NCBI RefSeq assembly: GCF_040807025.1
Contig: NC_090953.1
Location: 1,797,501 to 1,861,500 of the forward strand
Source: Struthio camelus
Lineage: Eukaryota > Chordata > Aves > Struthioniformes > Struthionidae
Direction of reading: 5' to 3'
Length of the DNA stretch: 64,000 nt
Positions 10,602-21,340 of the stretch are shown here, in pieces. The notes below the pieces were generated by a model. That model was not told the origin of the DNA and did no database searches. It saw nothing but the letters and a program-made list of their open reading frames with translations. Positions within the stretch are counted from its first letter, which is position 1; every line of letters begins with the position of its first letter. A program made the position numbers and the translations under genes.

Positions 10602-12953
10602 AGGATACAGCCAGCAGCGGTGCTCAGGATGTACTGGCAGCGGTGCTCAGGATACAGCCAGCAGCAGTGCTCAGGATGCACTGGGCAGCGGTGTTCGGGA
10701 TACAGCCAGCAGCAGTGCTCAGGATGCTCTGGGCAGTGGTGCTCAGGATACAGCCAGCAGCGGTGCTCAGGATGTACTGGCAGTGGTGCTTGGGATGCAC
10801 TGGACAGTGGTGCTCAGGATGCACCAGGCAGCGGTGCTCGGGATACAGCCGGCAGCGGTGCTCAGGATGTACTGACAGCGGTGCTCAGGATACAGCCAGC
10901 AGGGGTGCTCAGAATGCACTGGACAGTGGTGCTCAGGATGCACCAGGCAGCGGTGCTCGGGATAGAGCCAGCAGTGGTGCTCAGGATGCTCTGGGCAGTG
11001 GTGTTCGGGATACAGCCAGCAGTGGTGCTCAGGATGCACCGGGCAGCGGTGCTCAGGGTACAGCCAGCAGTGGTGCTCAGGATGCACCGGGCAGCGGTGC
11101 TCAGGATGCACCGGACAGCAGTGCTCGGGATACAACCGGCAGCAGTGCTCAGGATACAGCCAGCAGGGGTGCTCAGGATGTACTGGCAGCGGTGCTCAGG
11201 ATACAGCCAGCAGCGGTGCTCAGGATGCTCTGGGCAGCGTTGCTCAGGATACAGCCAGCAGCGGTGCTCAGGATGTACTGACAGCGGTGCTCAGGATACA
11301 GCCAGCAGCAGTGCTCAGGATGCACTGGACAGTGGTGCTCAGGATGCACCAGGCAGCGGTGCTCAGGATACAGCCAGCAGGGGTGCTCAGGATGTACTGG
11401 CAGCGGTGCTCAGGATACAGCCAGCAGCAGTGCTCAGGATGCTCTGGGCAGCGGTGCTCAGGATACAGCCAGCAGTGGTGCTCAGGATGTACTGGCAGTG
11501 GTGCTTGGGATGCACTGGACAGTGGTGCTCAGGATGCACCAGGCAGCGGTGCTCGGGATACAGCCGGCAGCGGTGCTCAGGATGTACTGACAGCGGTGCT
11601 CAGGATACAGCCAGCAGGGGTGCTCAGAATGCACTGGACAGTGGTGCTCAGGATGCACCAGGCAGCGGTGCTCGGGATACAGCCAGCAGTGGTGCTCAGA
11701 TGCTCTGGGCAGTGGTGTTCGGGATACAGCCAGCAGCGGTGCTCAGGATGCACCGGGCAGCGGTGCTCAGGGTACAGCCAGCAGTGGTGCTCAGGATGCA
11801 CCGGGCAGCGGTGCTCAGGATGCACCGGACAGCAGTGCTCAGGATGCACCAGGCAGCGGTGCTCAGGATACAGCCAGCAGCGGTGCTCAGGATGTACTGG
11901 CAGCGGTGCTCAGGATACAGCCAGCAGCAGTGCTCAGGATGCACTGGGCAGCGGTGTTCGGGATACAGCCAGCAGCAGTGCTCAGGATGCTCTGGGCAGT
12001 GGTGCTCAGGATACAGCCAGCAGCGGTGCTCAGGATGTACTGGCAGTGGTGCTTGGGATGCACTGGACAGTGGTGCTCAGGATGCACCAGGCAGCGGTGC
12101 TCGGGATACAGCCGGCAGCGGTGCTCAGGATGTACTGACAGCGGTGCTTGGGATGCACTGGACAGTGGTGCTCAGGATGCACCAGGCAGCGGTGCTCGGG
12201 ATACAGCCAGCAGCGGTGCTCAGGATGTACTGGCAGTGGTGCTTGGGATGCACTGGACAGTGGTGCTCAGGATGCACCAGGCAGCGGTGCTCGGGATACA
12301 GCCAGCAGCGGTGCTCAGAATGCACTGGACAGTGGTGCTCAGGATGCACCAGGCAGTGGTGCTTGGGATACAGCCAGCAGCGGTGCTCAGGATGCACTGG
12401 ACAGTGGTGCTCAGGATGCACCAGGCAGCGGTGCTCAGGATACAGCCAGCAGCGGTGCTCAGGATGCACCGGACAGTGGTGCTTGGGATACAGCCAGCAG
12501 CGGTGCTCAGGATGTACTGGCAGCGGTGCTCAGGATGTACTGGACAGTGGTGCTCAGGATGCACCAGGCAGCGGTGCTCGGGATACAGCCGGCAGTGGTG
12601 CTCAGGAGGCACCAGGCAGCGGTGCTCGGGATACAGCCAGCAGGCCAGCAGTGGTGCTCAGGATGCACCAGGCAGCGGTGCTCAGGATACAGCCAGCAGT
12701 GGTGCTCAGGATGCACTGGACAGTGGTGCTCAGGATGCACCAGGCAGCGGTGCTCGGGATACAGCCAGCAGTGGTGCTCAGGATGCACTGGACAGTGGTG
12801 CTCAGGATGCACCAGGCAGCGGTGCTCGGGATACAGCCAGCAGCGGTGCTCAGGATGCACCGGACAGTGGTGCTCAGGATACAGCCAGCAGTGGTGCTCA
12901 GGATGCACCGGACAGTGGTGCTCAGGATACAGCCAGCAGCGGTGCTCAGGATG

Positions 12954-13234
12954 CACTGGGCAGCGGTGCTCAGGATACAGCCAGCAGCAGTGCTCAGGAT
13001 GCACCCGGCAGTGGTGCTTGGGATACAGCTGGCAGCAGTGCTCAGGATGCACTGGACAGTGGTGCTCAGGATACAGCCAGCAGCGGTGCTCAGGATGCTC
13101 TGGGCAGCGGTGTTCGGGATACAGCCAGCAGCGGTGCTCAGGATGTACTGGCAGCGGTGCTCAGGATACAGCCAGCAGCAGTGCTCAGGATGCACTGGAC
13201 AGTGGTGCTCAGGATGCACCAGGCAGCGGTGCTC
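12954..13234 (+). repeat. Internal duplication in the minisatellite, copy B
   Basis: Partner of 10321-10601, with the same order of unit variants. The first difference downstream is CTCAGG in copy A against CTCGGG in copy B (10602 and 13235). Confidence 0.85.
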
Positions 13235-14405
13235 GGGATACAGCCGGCAGCGGTGCTCAGGATGCTCTGGGCAGCGTTGCTCAGGATACAGCCAGCAGCG
13301 GTGCTCAGGATGTACTGACAGCGGTGCTCAGGATACAGCCAGCAGCAGTGCTCAGGATGCACTGGACAGTGGTGCTCAGGATGCACCAGGCAGCGGTGCT
13401 CAGGATACAGCCAGCAGGGGTGCTCAGGATGTACTGGCAGCGGTGCTCAGGATACAGCCAGCAGCAGTGCTCAGGATGCTCTGGGCAGCGGTGCTCAGGA
13501 TACAGCCAGCAGCGGTGCTCAGGATGTACTGGCAGTGGTGCTTGGGATGCACTGGACAGTGGTGCTCAGGATGCACCAGGCAGCGGTGCTCGGGATACAG
13601 CCGGCAGCGGTGCTCAGGATGTACTGACAGCGGTGCTCAGGATACAGCCAGCAGTGGTGCTCAGAATGCACTGGACAGTGGTGCTCAGGATGCACCAGGC
13701 AGCGGTGCTCAGGATACAGCCAGCAGTGGTGCTCAGGAGGCACCGGACAGTGGTGCTCGGGATACAGCCAGCAGTGGTGCTCAGGATGCACCGGACAGCG
13801 GTGCTCGGGATACAGCCAGCAGCGGTGCTCAGGATGCACTGGACAGTGGTGCTCAGGATGCACCAGGCAGCGGTGCTCAGGATACAGCCAGCAGTGGTGC
13901 TCAGGAGGCACCGGACAGCAGTGCTCGGGATACAGCCAGCAGCGGTGCTCAGGAGGCACCGGACAGTGGTGCTCGGGATACAGCCAGCAGCGGTGCTCAG
14001 GATGCACCGGACAGCAGTGCTCGGGATACAGCCAGCAGCGGTGCTCAGGAGGCACCGGACAGTGGTGCTCGGGATACAGCCAGCAGCGGTGCTCAGGATG
14101 CACCGGACAGCGGTGCTCGGGATACAGCCAGCAGCGGTGCTCAGGATGCACCGGACAGCGGTGCTCGGGATACAGCCAGCAGCGGTGCTCAGGATGTACT
14201 GGCAGCGGTGCTCAGGATGCACCGGACAGCGGTGCTCAGGATGCACCAGGCAGCGGTGCTCGGGATACAGCTGGCAGCGGTGCTCAGGATGCACCGGACA
14301 GTGGTGCTCAGGATGCACCAGGCAGCGGTGCTCGGGATACAGCCGGCAGCGGTGCTCAGGATGCACCGGGGAGCAGTGCTCAGGATACAGCCGGCAGTGG
14401 TGCTC

Positions 14406-15064
14406 GAGCGGGGGAAATCGGGGCCGCTCGTGCCCACGGCGGGACCAGCCGACCTGCGCTGGCCTCGCGGGGACGCGAAGCGGCGGCGAGCGTGCGGGCT
14501 GGAATTATTTTCCCGGGCGCTGCCTGGCTCCTTGCAGAGCTCGGGTGCTCCTGGCTGCTCGCGGGGATTAACCCGCTGAAGATGCTGCTGCTCCGCCGGC
14601 TTCGGTGGGAGCCCCGGTCGGCAGTGCTGGGAGCCAGAGGGCCGTAGGAGCCCGACACAGGCGCCTGAGCTCTGAATTACATTTTATGGAATTACCAAAA
14701 AAGAAAAAGAGAAACTTTTTTGGCTCAAGTCGGCGGCAGCACAGCGGCTGCCTGCGTTCGGGGCAGGGCGGCTCGGCGCGGAGCTGCTCTTGCCCTTCCT
14801 CTGCCTTACGGAACGAGAGAAACTCAGCAGTTGCGCGAGCTCGGCATCAAACCCAGCAGCGACCCGGCTCACGCGCGCGCGTCGGCCTGCGGGAACCGCT
14901 GCGCCGGCGGCCGAGGGGGGCCCGGGCCCGGCGCGGCTGCAGCGTGCAAGCAGGCGTGCCCGCGCGCACGCACGTGCGGGTGCACGCGCCGGCCCCGGCC
15001 GGTCCCCCTCGGCCGGCCCAGCTCACCTGCTCCCAGCGGCTTCCCGTCGGCGTATAGCGAGACG
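14406..15064. promoter_or_regulatory. CpG-rich flank after the minisatellite
   Basis: Dense CpG sequence resumes as soon as the array stops, strongest from about 14860 to 15050 and including alternating purine-pyrimidine CGCGCGCGCACGCACG-like sequence. Array and flanks together look like one CpG-rich domain interrupted by the tandem expansion. Confidence 0.6.
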
Positions 15065-15465
15065 GCGTTTTCTAAAACGCGCATGATAATTTACAATAAA
15101 GACATTGGAACAGTGACATTTACTGCAGACCTTGCGCTCATTAAAACAGTCTCATTGCCTCATTAATTCAATTTTTCGGAAATTATGTTCATTTTTATGC
15201 ACTGTATTAGCTCCTCATACGTATCGCATGCTGTTATTCCACGTTTAAGGAATACGTCTCAAAGAGGGTTTCCAAGTCAGCAATCCCAGCACCCTAGAAG
15301 CAAAATAATTACTTTTTCCATTGCTAGTTCCTGTTATCCCACTCCAGATAAATAAAATTAATGCAACTACGTCTGTCACGTGAATTTAATCATTCCAAAC
15401 AGCGTTAGCCTGGGCTATAACTGTGCAGTAAACGCGCTTCATGCTATCGAGACTCAGGAATTTAG
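15065..15465. promoter_or_regulatory. AT-rich candidate conserved element
   Basis: CpG-poor single-copy block with several TAATTA/ATTAAT words and an E-box CACGTG at 15377-15382. It lies between two CpG islands. Conservation is unverified. Confidence 0.38.
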
Positions 15466-15469
15466 TGGC

Positions 15470-16340
15470 AGACGCTTCTGCACCTTCCGCAGCTCCGGAG
15501 AAGCACGGCGCCCGGCGCCGGCCCCACCGCGCCGCCTCCTCCGGCACAGCGGCGGGTGCACGCTTTGCACCGCTGGGGCCGCGGCCGTCGTGCCGTTTGT
15601 CCCGCCTCTTTACAGGAGAGCACGCCTCGGGGTGGGCTTGCCTTGGGCCTCCCTTCTTGCCTTCCCTCCTTTTGCAAAAATGATTTTTTTTTTTGGCTGG
15701 ATTTCCCTGGCGCTCACCACGCTGTCGCCGAATTGCAGCACGGCGCCGGCTTGCCTCCCGGCAGCAGGGGCTCCCGGCGAGCCGCGGCGAGCGGGTGCAG
15801 GCGCCCGCGCGCCGCCCGGTTTGCCCTTGGCGCTGGGAAGAGCTCGGTCCGCCCTCCCCACGCCGCCGGCTGCAGGGCGCGCGCGGGGGTTTGCCGGGGC
15901 GGCTGGGCTGCCCGCGGCACGGCGCGGCACGGCCAGCCCCGGCCGCTGGCCGCCTTGGCCAGCCCAGCTCCCCGCTCGCCCGCACCGCGCTCGGCTCGGT
16001 GCGTGCAACGTGCCTTTGCTGCAGAGCTCCCAGAAACCGCTCCGGCCAGACTGGCCATCGTAAAACCACCAGGAAGACAAAGCGTCCAGATTTCGGACGC
16101 TCCCAGATCCTCTCTTTATTTCCCGCGGCAGGATCTCCACGGGCCACGCTCAGCCCGTGGTGCCTGGAGGAGCATCCCTCACCGCCCTTGTCCCCATCTC
16201 AAACCCTTTCAGTCTTTTTTTGCTCTTTCCAGCCCAAGAATGCTCTGCCCCGCGCCTGCCCGGGAGAGCGAGCGGGCCCTTCGCCGCCGCGCTCTCCGCC
16301 TCGTTTCAGCTCAGAAACCAGCCCACTACGCATATTTAGC
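15470..16340. promoter_or_regulatory. CpG island
   Basis: High GC and dense CpG, mainly 15480-16010. There are many overlapping open frames in both directions with Arg/Ala/Pro-rich translation and no domain. Confidence 0.7.
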
Positions 16341-17065
16341 CCCTTGCCTCTGCCTCACAGCTACTCTCCTCCTTTAGGATTCATTATTTAATCCCCCAGC
16401 TGTATTATTCAGCTCCCTGAAGCATCCTGGCCTGGAGCTGGCGTGGAAGATGCTGTGCAAACCGAAACCGTGCCGGGCGGCAGCCCCCAGGGCTCGGCGG
16501 CGGCCGCTCGCGGCGGAGAAGGGCACGGGGCGCCGCCGGCCCCCCGCCGCCTGCGCACGGGTGTTTCCCCACCCCGGCTCCACGGGGACCAGCGTCAGAC
16601 GAAGACGGCCTGTGTCGTCCCCTCTTCAACGTGCGCGTTGGGTGCGTGCATCGAGCTACACGGCATTAACACAGCTCTAGCGGCTGTTGTTCCCAGGGCG
16701 TCTTCAGGGGCCACCGGGCCACAGCCCGGCGGTTCCAGATAGGCAGCTGTCACCGAGAAGGTCCCGCAACGAACCCTGAGAAGCGTCAGAAACTGGAACA
16801 AGCCGCAGCGAAAGGCGGGTTCACGCAGAAGGAAGCAGGCGCCCGCCGGGCGGCGCGCGGCCGCAGAGCGCCGAGCTGCTCCGCCAGCGGAAGAGCCGCT
16901 CTGGAGCCCGTGACGTGACGGCGCTGGGCGCTCCGGTGGGTCCCCACCCGCGGCTCGCGGAGGAAGCAAACGGGAACTTTGATAAAAGCCGACTGCTTCA
17001 CCCTAAATAAAAAAATTCCCTGCCTTGAAGAAAAAACCCTTCCCCCCCGCCTTTTTTTTTTTATT
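16341..17065. other. GC-rich stretch, no gene seen
   Basis: CpG-rich at 16470-16970, then an A/T-rich boundary with C and T runs at about 17040-17060. No recognisable exon. Confidence 0.5.
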
Positions 17066-17069
17066 ATTA

Positions 17070-17425
17070 TTTCAAAGCACCCTGTTCAGCAGCAGAGCAT
17101 ACAAATACTCATAGCTACGCAAATAGCAACTCTTTATTTGCTTTGTTTGCTCAGCTAATATTGACTTTCCAGCCTAACACTGCTGCTATTGAGTTTGGCT
17201 ATTCACAATGATGTTTGAGTAGCATTAGAACAGCACAGCGATAACAGCATGTGCAACAGAAAAAGCAATCCATCACCCCGCCGTGGGATAGTGCCATTAT
17301 GACAAGGGGGGGGAGGGAAAAAAAAAACCCTGCTTATTCAGTCAAGTACAACTGTTGAATATAATGCTGGCAATGACACTCCTGGCTAGCGCAAACAACC
17401 CAAGGTTACGGCGTTATTGTGCGCT
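17070..17425. promoter_or_regulatory. AT-rich candidate conserved element
   Basis: Non-repetitive, CpG-poor block. It contains ATGCAAATA-like POU words (TACGCAAATAG), TTTATTTGC and CACAATGATG (SOX-like). A G-run/A-run (about 17306-17329) lies inside its right part. Confidence 0.38.
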
Positions 17426-17429
17426 CGCA

Positions 17430-18768
17430 CAAAGCAAACACTGCAGAAGGGCCGCGCTGCTGCTCGCCCGCCTTGGGTTTCGCTTCTGGCCGGGCTCAGC
17501 GGCCGGCACCGGCGAGAAAAGCGCCGAAAGCGGCGGCTCGGGGGGCTCCTTCCCCTCCAGCCCCCCTCGCGGCTCTTCTCCGCTAGCGCTCAGCGAGCCT
17601 CGCAGGCGCCTTTTGTTTCTCCTCCAGGCTGCCGAGCCAGATGTGAATGGGGGGGGGGTGGTCTCAGGCGCACCCAAAGGCGGAGAGCAGCCACTGTCTA
17701 GCGCGTTGGCCAGCCTGCCCGCTCGCCGCCGAGCCCCGCGGGTGCTGCGCCCCGCTGGGAGGGCAGGAGGACGGCGACGGATGCTGGGATGATGCTGTGC
17801 CGGCGGGAGGGAGCTGCTCTGCCCGCTGCCTCCACGGCCCCCCTAGGGGGGAAAACGAAAGGAAAATTAGTGCATTATAAATCCCATCCCTGGTTTTGGT
17901 TTTTAAAGGTATTTTTGGTGTTAGGAAGCGCGTCCCACCTGGGAGAGCAAGCGGAGAGCCGGCGTCTAACCCAGCGATGCTTTGGGGCTGCATCCCGCCG
18001 GGAAGGCGTCCCGCGCCGGGCTCAGCGCTGCCCGGGCACTCAGCTGCCGGTCCGCGCCGTCCCGGGCGGCTGAGACCGCTGCCGCCCCGCCGGCCTCACC
18101 GCGGCGAAGCCTTCCTCCTCCTCCTCCTCCTCCGAGCCAAACCTCCATGCTCCTGCCCCAACAAAAGGCGCGAAGGCAAAAGGAGCAAGCACTTGAGAGC
18201 TGGCCGTGTGAACAAGCACGAAGAAGGCAAACATGCTTCGTACCACAAATAACTCCAAAAGAATGAGACAAAGAGGTAATTATCGTTAGTCGGCTGCTCT
18301 CCCGGGGCTGGGAAGCAAGGCGTGAAGGAGCTGTTTGCTTTGGCTGAACCAACAGCCCCGACGGGCACCCAAACACCTGCGCTCGCGGAGGCTCAGAGGG
18401 GGCCGGGGGCGGCGCGGCGCGGCGCAGGGCGTTTGCACGCTCCTCTGCTCTCCCTGGGCGTTTTGCAGCTCACCCTCCTGGGTGCCAAGTCCACGTTGAC
18501 ACAACTCCCCGGCCGCATTGCATCGCCCTGCTCCGCCGCGCAGCCCGGCCGAGCGTGGCAGAAAGGGCCGCGACGCCGGGCCCGAGGCTCACGCCTGCTG
18601 ATGAGCCCAAAAAAGGGCCGAATGCAAACACAGAGGGCAGACAGAGCGACGGCAGGACGTCTCCGCGGGACCGCGGCCGCCGCTCTCTGCGCCGGGAAAA
18701 CGCCCGGGGAAGGCCAGGCAGCCACGTGCTGGCCGCCGCGCTGAGCCGGACCGCCTCAGCTCCTGGAC
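17430..18768. promoter_or_regulatory. CpG-rich domain
   Basis: CpG-dense sub-blocks at about 17450-17800, 17930-18120 and 18360-18740, with a run of G near 17648-17657 and a (CCT)n tract at 18113-18133. The reading frames are short to medium, overlapping and unrecognised. Confidence 0.6.
18113..18133 (+). repeat. (CCT)n microsatellite
   Basis: Seven uninterrupted CTC/CCT triplets. Confidence 0.85.
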
Positions 18769-18958
18769 AGCAGTTTCCATGTTATTATGTGATATTACTC
18801 TTAATGCGCAGACTGAAACTCTCTGCTCTTTATTAGCCTGCTCCGGGTGCGCCAAGGCCTCGGGTCTGCTCGCTGACAAATAACAGCCTATTATTAATGT
18901 CATTGTTATTACATATGCATTTCTGTAGAGCCCATCACACAGGCTCTCAATTATGCTT
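18769..18958. promoter_or_regulatory. Short AT-rich candidate conserved element
   Basis: CpG-poor sequence with TATTATTAATGTCATTGTTATTAC-type homeodomain and SOX words and ATATGCAT (octamer-like). It directly abuts an ancient repeat relic. Confidence 0.33.
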
Positions 18959-19023
18959 TGCGCTTAGGTAGCACCTTTCGTTTCAGGTCTCGTGCTGCTT
19001 TGCAAACATCAAATCAATGCTGG
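18959..19023 (+). repeat. Ancient SINE/LINE-tail relic (CORE-SINE/L3-like)
   Basis: The words TTAGGTAGCACCTTTC, TCAGGTCTC, GCTTTGCAAACATC and AATCAATG occur in the order found in a well-known decayed amniote repeat (cacctttcat... aggatctcaaa... gctttacaaacatta). The match is from memory of the pattern, so the family name is uncertain. Confidence 0.5.
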
Positions 19024-19039
19024 AATTTTTGCCAAAGGC

Positions 19040-19062
19040 AAAAAAAAAAAAAAAAAAAAAAA
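19040..19062 (+). repeat. Poly-A run
   Basis: Twenty-three consecutive A, 16 bases after the repeat relic. It could be a microsatellite or the remains of a poly-A tail. No target-site duplication was recognised. Confidence 0.8.
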
Positions 19063-19149
19063 GGAAATCCCAGCACTGATGCCTCGGGTGGCAGCCTGCC
19101 TCGCGCCTGCCACAAAGACAGCGAGTGTACGCGTGAAAACACACAAAGT

Positions 19150-20480
19150 GTTTTAATCCGGGGGTGCGCTGGTGTTTTGAACGGGCGGCGGGATCGCAGG
19201 TTGCCCGCGCGGAGCCGGCCAGCAGCATCGCCGCCGTCGGCGTGGGTGGGCAGGCCGAGCCGTGGCGAGAGCAAAGCCCGGCCGGCGCCTCGGACCCGGC
19301 CGCGGGCTCAGCGCAGGGGCCGAAGCTGGGGGACGGGGACGGGGACAGCCCGCAGGCGCCTCCCGGGGAGCTGGCGGCCAGCCGGAGCCGGCGGCGTCGG
19401 GCTGCAGCAGCCGCTGGTTCACGGGCTTTGGCATCGTCTCCGAAGCCTGAAGACTCGGTTGCTTTAGCGTCTTTTCCCAAAAAACCCTGCCGGGGATTCC
19501 TCGCGGGCGGCATGCGCAGCTCCGGGGCGGCAGGACACGGCGGCTCCCGCTTCGGAGACGCCACTGAGCGCGGGGGCCACGGCGCGCCGGGGAAGGACCT
19601 CGGTCCTCTCCTCCCTCCCCTCGCTGCCCGCCGCGTCCCTCGTTCTTACCCAGGTCAAAGCGCCCTGCCGCCTTCAAACAATTTGCATTGCGTAATTAGT
19701 TACAATTAGCCGGCTGCGGCTTGGGAGCCTCGGCCAGGGTCGCACCCGCAGCAAATCCGGGCTGCTGCGCGTCCGCACGCCGCGGGGCAGGAGGGACGCG
19801 CCGGCCCGCGGGCAGGACGCCGTGCTGCCAGCCAGCCCTAGAGATTAAGGCCACAAAGTTTAAAAATAAAGGCAGAGAGAGAGAGAGAGACGGCGACAGA
19901 GCCGAGCGCGTGCCTCACCTGCGCGCTCAGACCCAGAGCCCGGGCCCGGCCGCGGGAGGCTGGCGCGGGGCCGGGGCCGGCCGTGCCGCCTGGGGCCGGG
20001 TCCCTGCCACGCCGGCGGCAGGCGCAGGCAGGCCACGGGGGTTTTGCAAGAAAGCAGCTTTCCAGCTCTTTGCCCCGGGAGGAAAGATGCTCTGAGCGCT
20101 GCCCGCTGGAAGACCGCTTATTCTCGCGGCCGGCACTTAGCGCTGACCCGCCGGGGAGCTCCGCAGACGTCTGCTCTGCCGGCCCGGCGGCCCCGCTCTC
20201 CGGCCCTTCCTTCTGACCGCATCGCGGAAACGGGCAGCCGCCCGACTCGAGGCCACCACCGGCCCAGCCGCGCTGCCGCCGGCGCGACGCCACGGAGGCG
20301 CCCGAAGCTCCAGCCGCCGCCAACCGCCCCGGGAGCCAGCCCTTCCCGCCCCTCCGTGCTCCTCTTTCCCACCCCTCGCTTGTCCTGTCGTCCCAGGTGT
20401 GACCCTTCCCTTCCGCTTTTGCTCCGGACGGGCTGCAGGAGGCCAGGCGAGCCTGCTCTGCTCTGCAAACGCGGCACCAG
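19150..20480. promoter_or_regulatory. CpG island (1.3 kb)
   Basis: CpG-dense through most of the span, interrupted by a short AT patch near 19670-19710 and a (GA)n tract at 19873-19891. Open frames up to about 180 codons on + and longer on - carry no domain. Confidence 0.7.
19873..19891 (+). repeat. (GA)n microsatellite
   Basis: AGAGAGAGAGAGAGA run inside the CpG island. GA repeats can recruit GAGA-type factors, but nothing specific is shown here. Confidence 0.75.
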
Positions 20481-21340
20481 GCCGGCGGCATGTGCCGCGC
20501 CGAGGCAGCCGCGATATCGGACAGCAGCGCTTGCAAGTTTACTGCAAATTGCAGGAGGCAGCCGGCACGCAAGCACACTGCGGAGGCCAGAAAGAGCATA
20601 AGGAAAATAGTTTCATGCTTATCTCCTTCATCCACAGAAACCTTGGTGAGATGCTCTGTAACGATAACCAGCTTCTCCTGTGCTGGCAGATGATTACGCG
20701 GCGCAGACGGGAGCGTTTTGGCGCCCCGCACGTGCCACCCAGCACAGCAGCCCCCGCTGCCCGCCCCCAGCCTGCGCCCCAATCTCCCTGGCAAACTGCA
20801 CAGCATGTTTAACCGTGTCTCTGTCCCCCTCCATGCCCTCGGGTAGGCTCTTGTCCAGTCTCCCGGATGCAGCCCAGCTTTTCCGCCGGTGGCACTCACT
20901 GCAGCCTTGCCCCGCTCTCGCCCTTCAGGGAGCGCATTCGTTTCCCCGAGGCCAGCTGCCCTCTCCGTACCAAACGCGCGGCACCTACCTTTAAGTCCTG
21001 CTCCCATCCTCTTGTCCCCCGCGGGACCACGACCTCCCCTCCAGTCCTTCCTCGCGTCTCGGTGCGTTGCTGCGCGCCGTCCCAGCACGCCGAACGCCTC
21101 GCCGGGCTGCCGGCGTCCGGGGCTGCACGCGCTTCCTCCGGCTCCGGCCTCAAGGATGCTGCAACCCCTCCGCTGGCGCTGCCTGCGCCGGCAGAGGTGC
21201 TTCGGGGCCGGCTGCCGGCCGAGAGCAGCTCTGCCCCGTCGCCCTCGCAGGCCGCTGCCGCCCCTGCGGAAAAGAGGGCGAGAAAGAGCATCTCGGTTGC
21301 CTGCGCGGCTCCGGGCTCACAGAGCTAATTCCCCGTGGCG
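20481..21340. promoter_or_regulatory. Moderately CpG-rich block
   Basis: CpG-rich mainly at 20690-20760 and 21050-21310. A - strand frame of more than 400 codons spans much of 19.8-21.1 kb, but its composition is low-complexity and it has no domain. Confidence 0.5.

Larger units (their letters stand above)
9258..14405 (+). repeat. Large 24-bp minisatellite with higher-order structure
   Basis: About 5.15 kb, roughly 215 copies. Every unit begins with GGTGCTCAGGAT (or GGTGCTCGGGAT) and is followed by one of a few 12-base endings: ACAGCCAGCAGC, GCACTGGACAGT, GCACCAGGCAGC or GCACCGGACAGC. The variant ending GTACTGGCAGC gives 23-bp units. Unit types recur in the same order over long blocks, so there are internal duplications. 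The period is divisible by three and the common units have no stop in five of six frames, so very long frames run through it in both directions. The + strand peptides repeat patterns such as GAQDTASS, RCSGYSQQ and VLRIQPAA. The GTACTGAC variants (near 9866, 11277, 11586 and 12132) supply the rare TGA stops. I consider these frames non-coding. Confidence 0.95.

Noticed and set aside
9258..14405. CRISPR array
   Set aside because: Units are contiguous with no unique spacers, and the DNA is vertebrate-like.
9119..14437. Reverse-strand frames with repeating HPEHRCWLYPEH
   Set aside because: The Cys/His repetition resembles a metal-binding repeat at first sight, but spacing follows the 24-bp DNA unit and alternates with a second frame. 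No zinc-finger family fits.
8627..14579. Very long + strand open frames (884, 638, 807 and 1541 codons) through the array
   Set aside because: They are products of a stop-free 24-bp tandem unit. The peptides are pure repeats, frames overlap each other, and no splice or start context or domain supports them.
19040..19062. Poly-A run as the tail of a processed pseudogene
   Set aside because: No coding-like body upstream and no flanking target-site duplication.
19838..21088. 416-codon - strand frame
   Set aside because: GC-driven openness, no recognisable domain, and it crosses two differently composed blocks.
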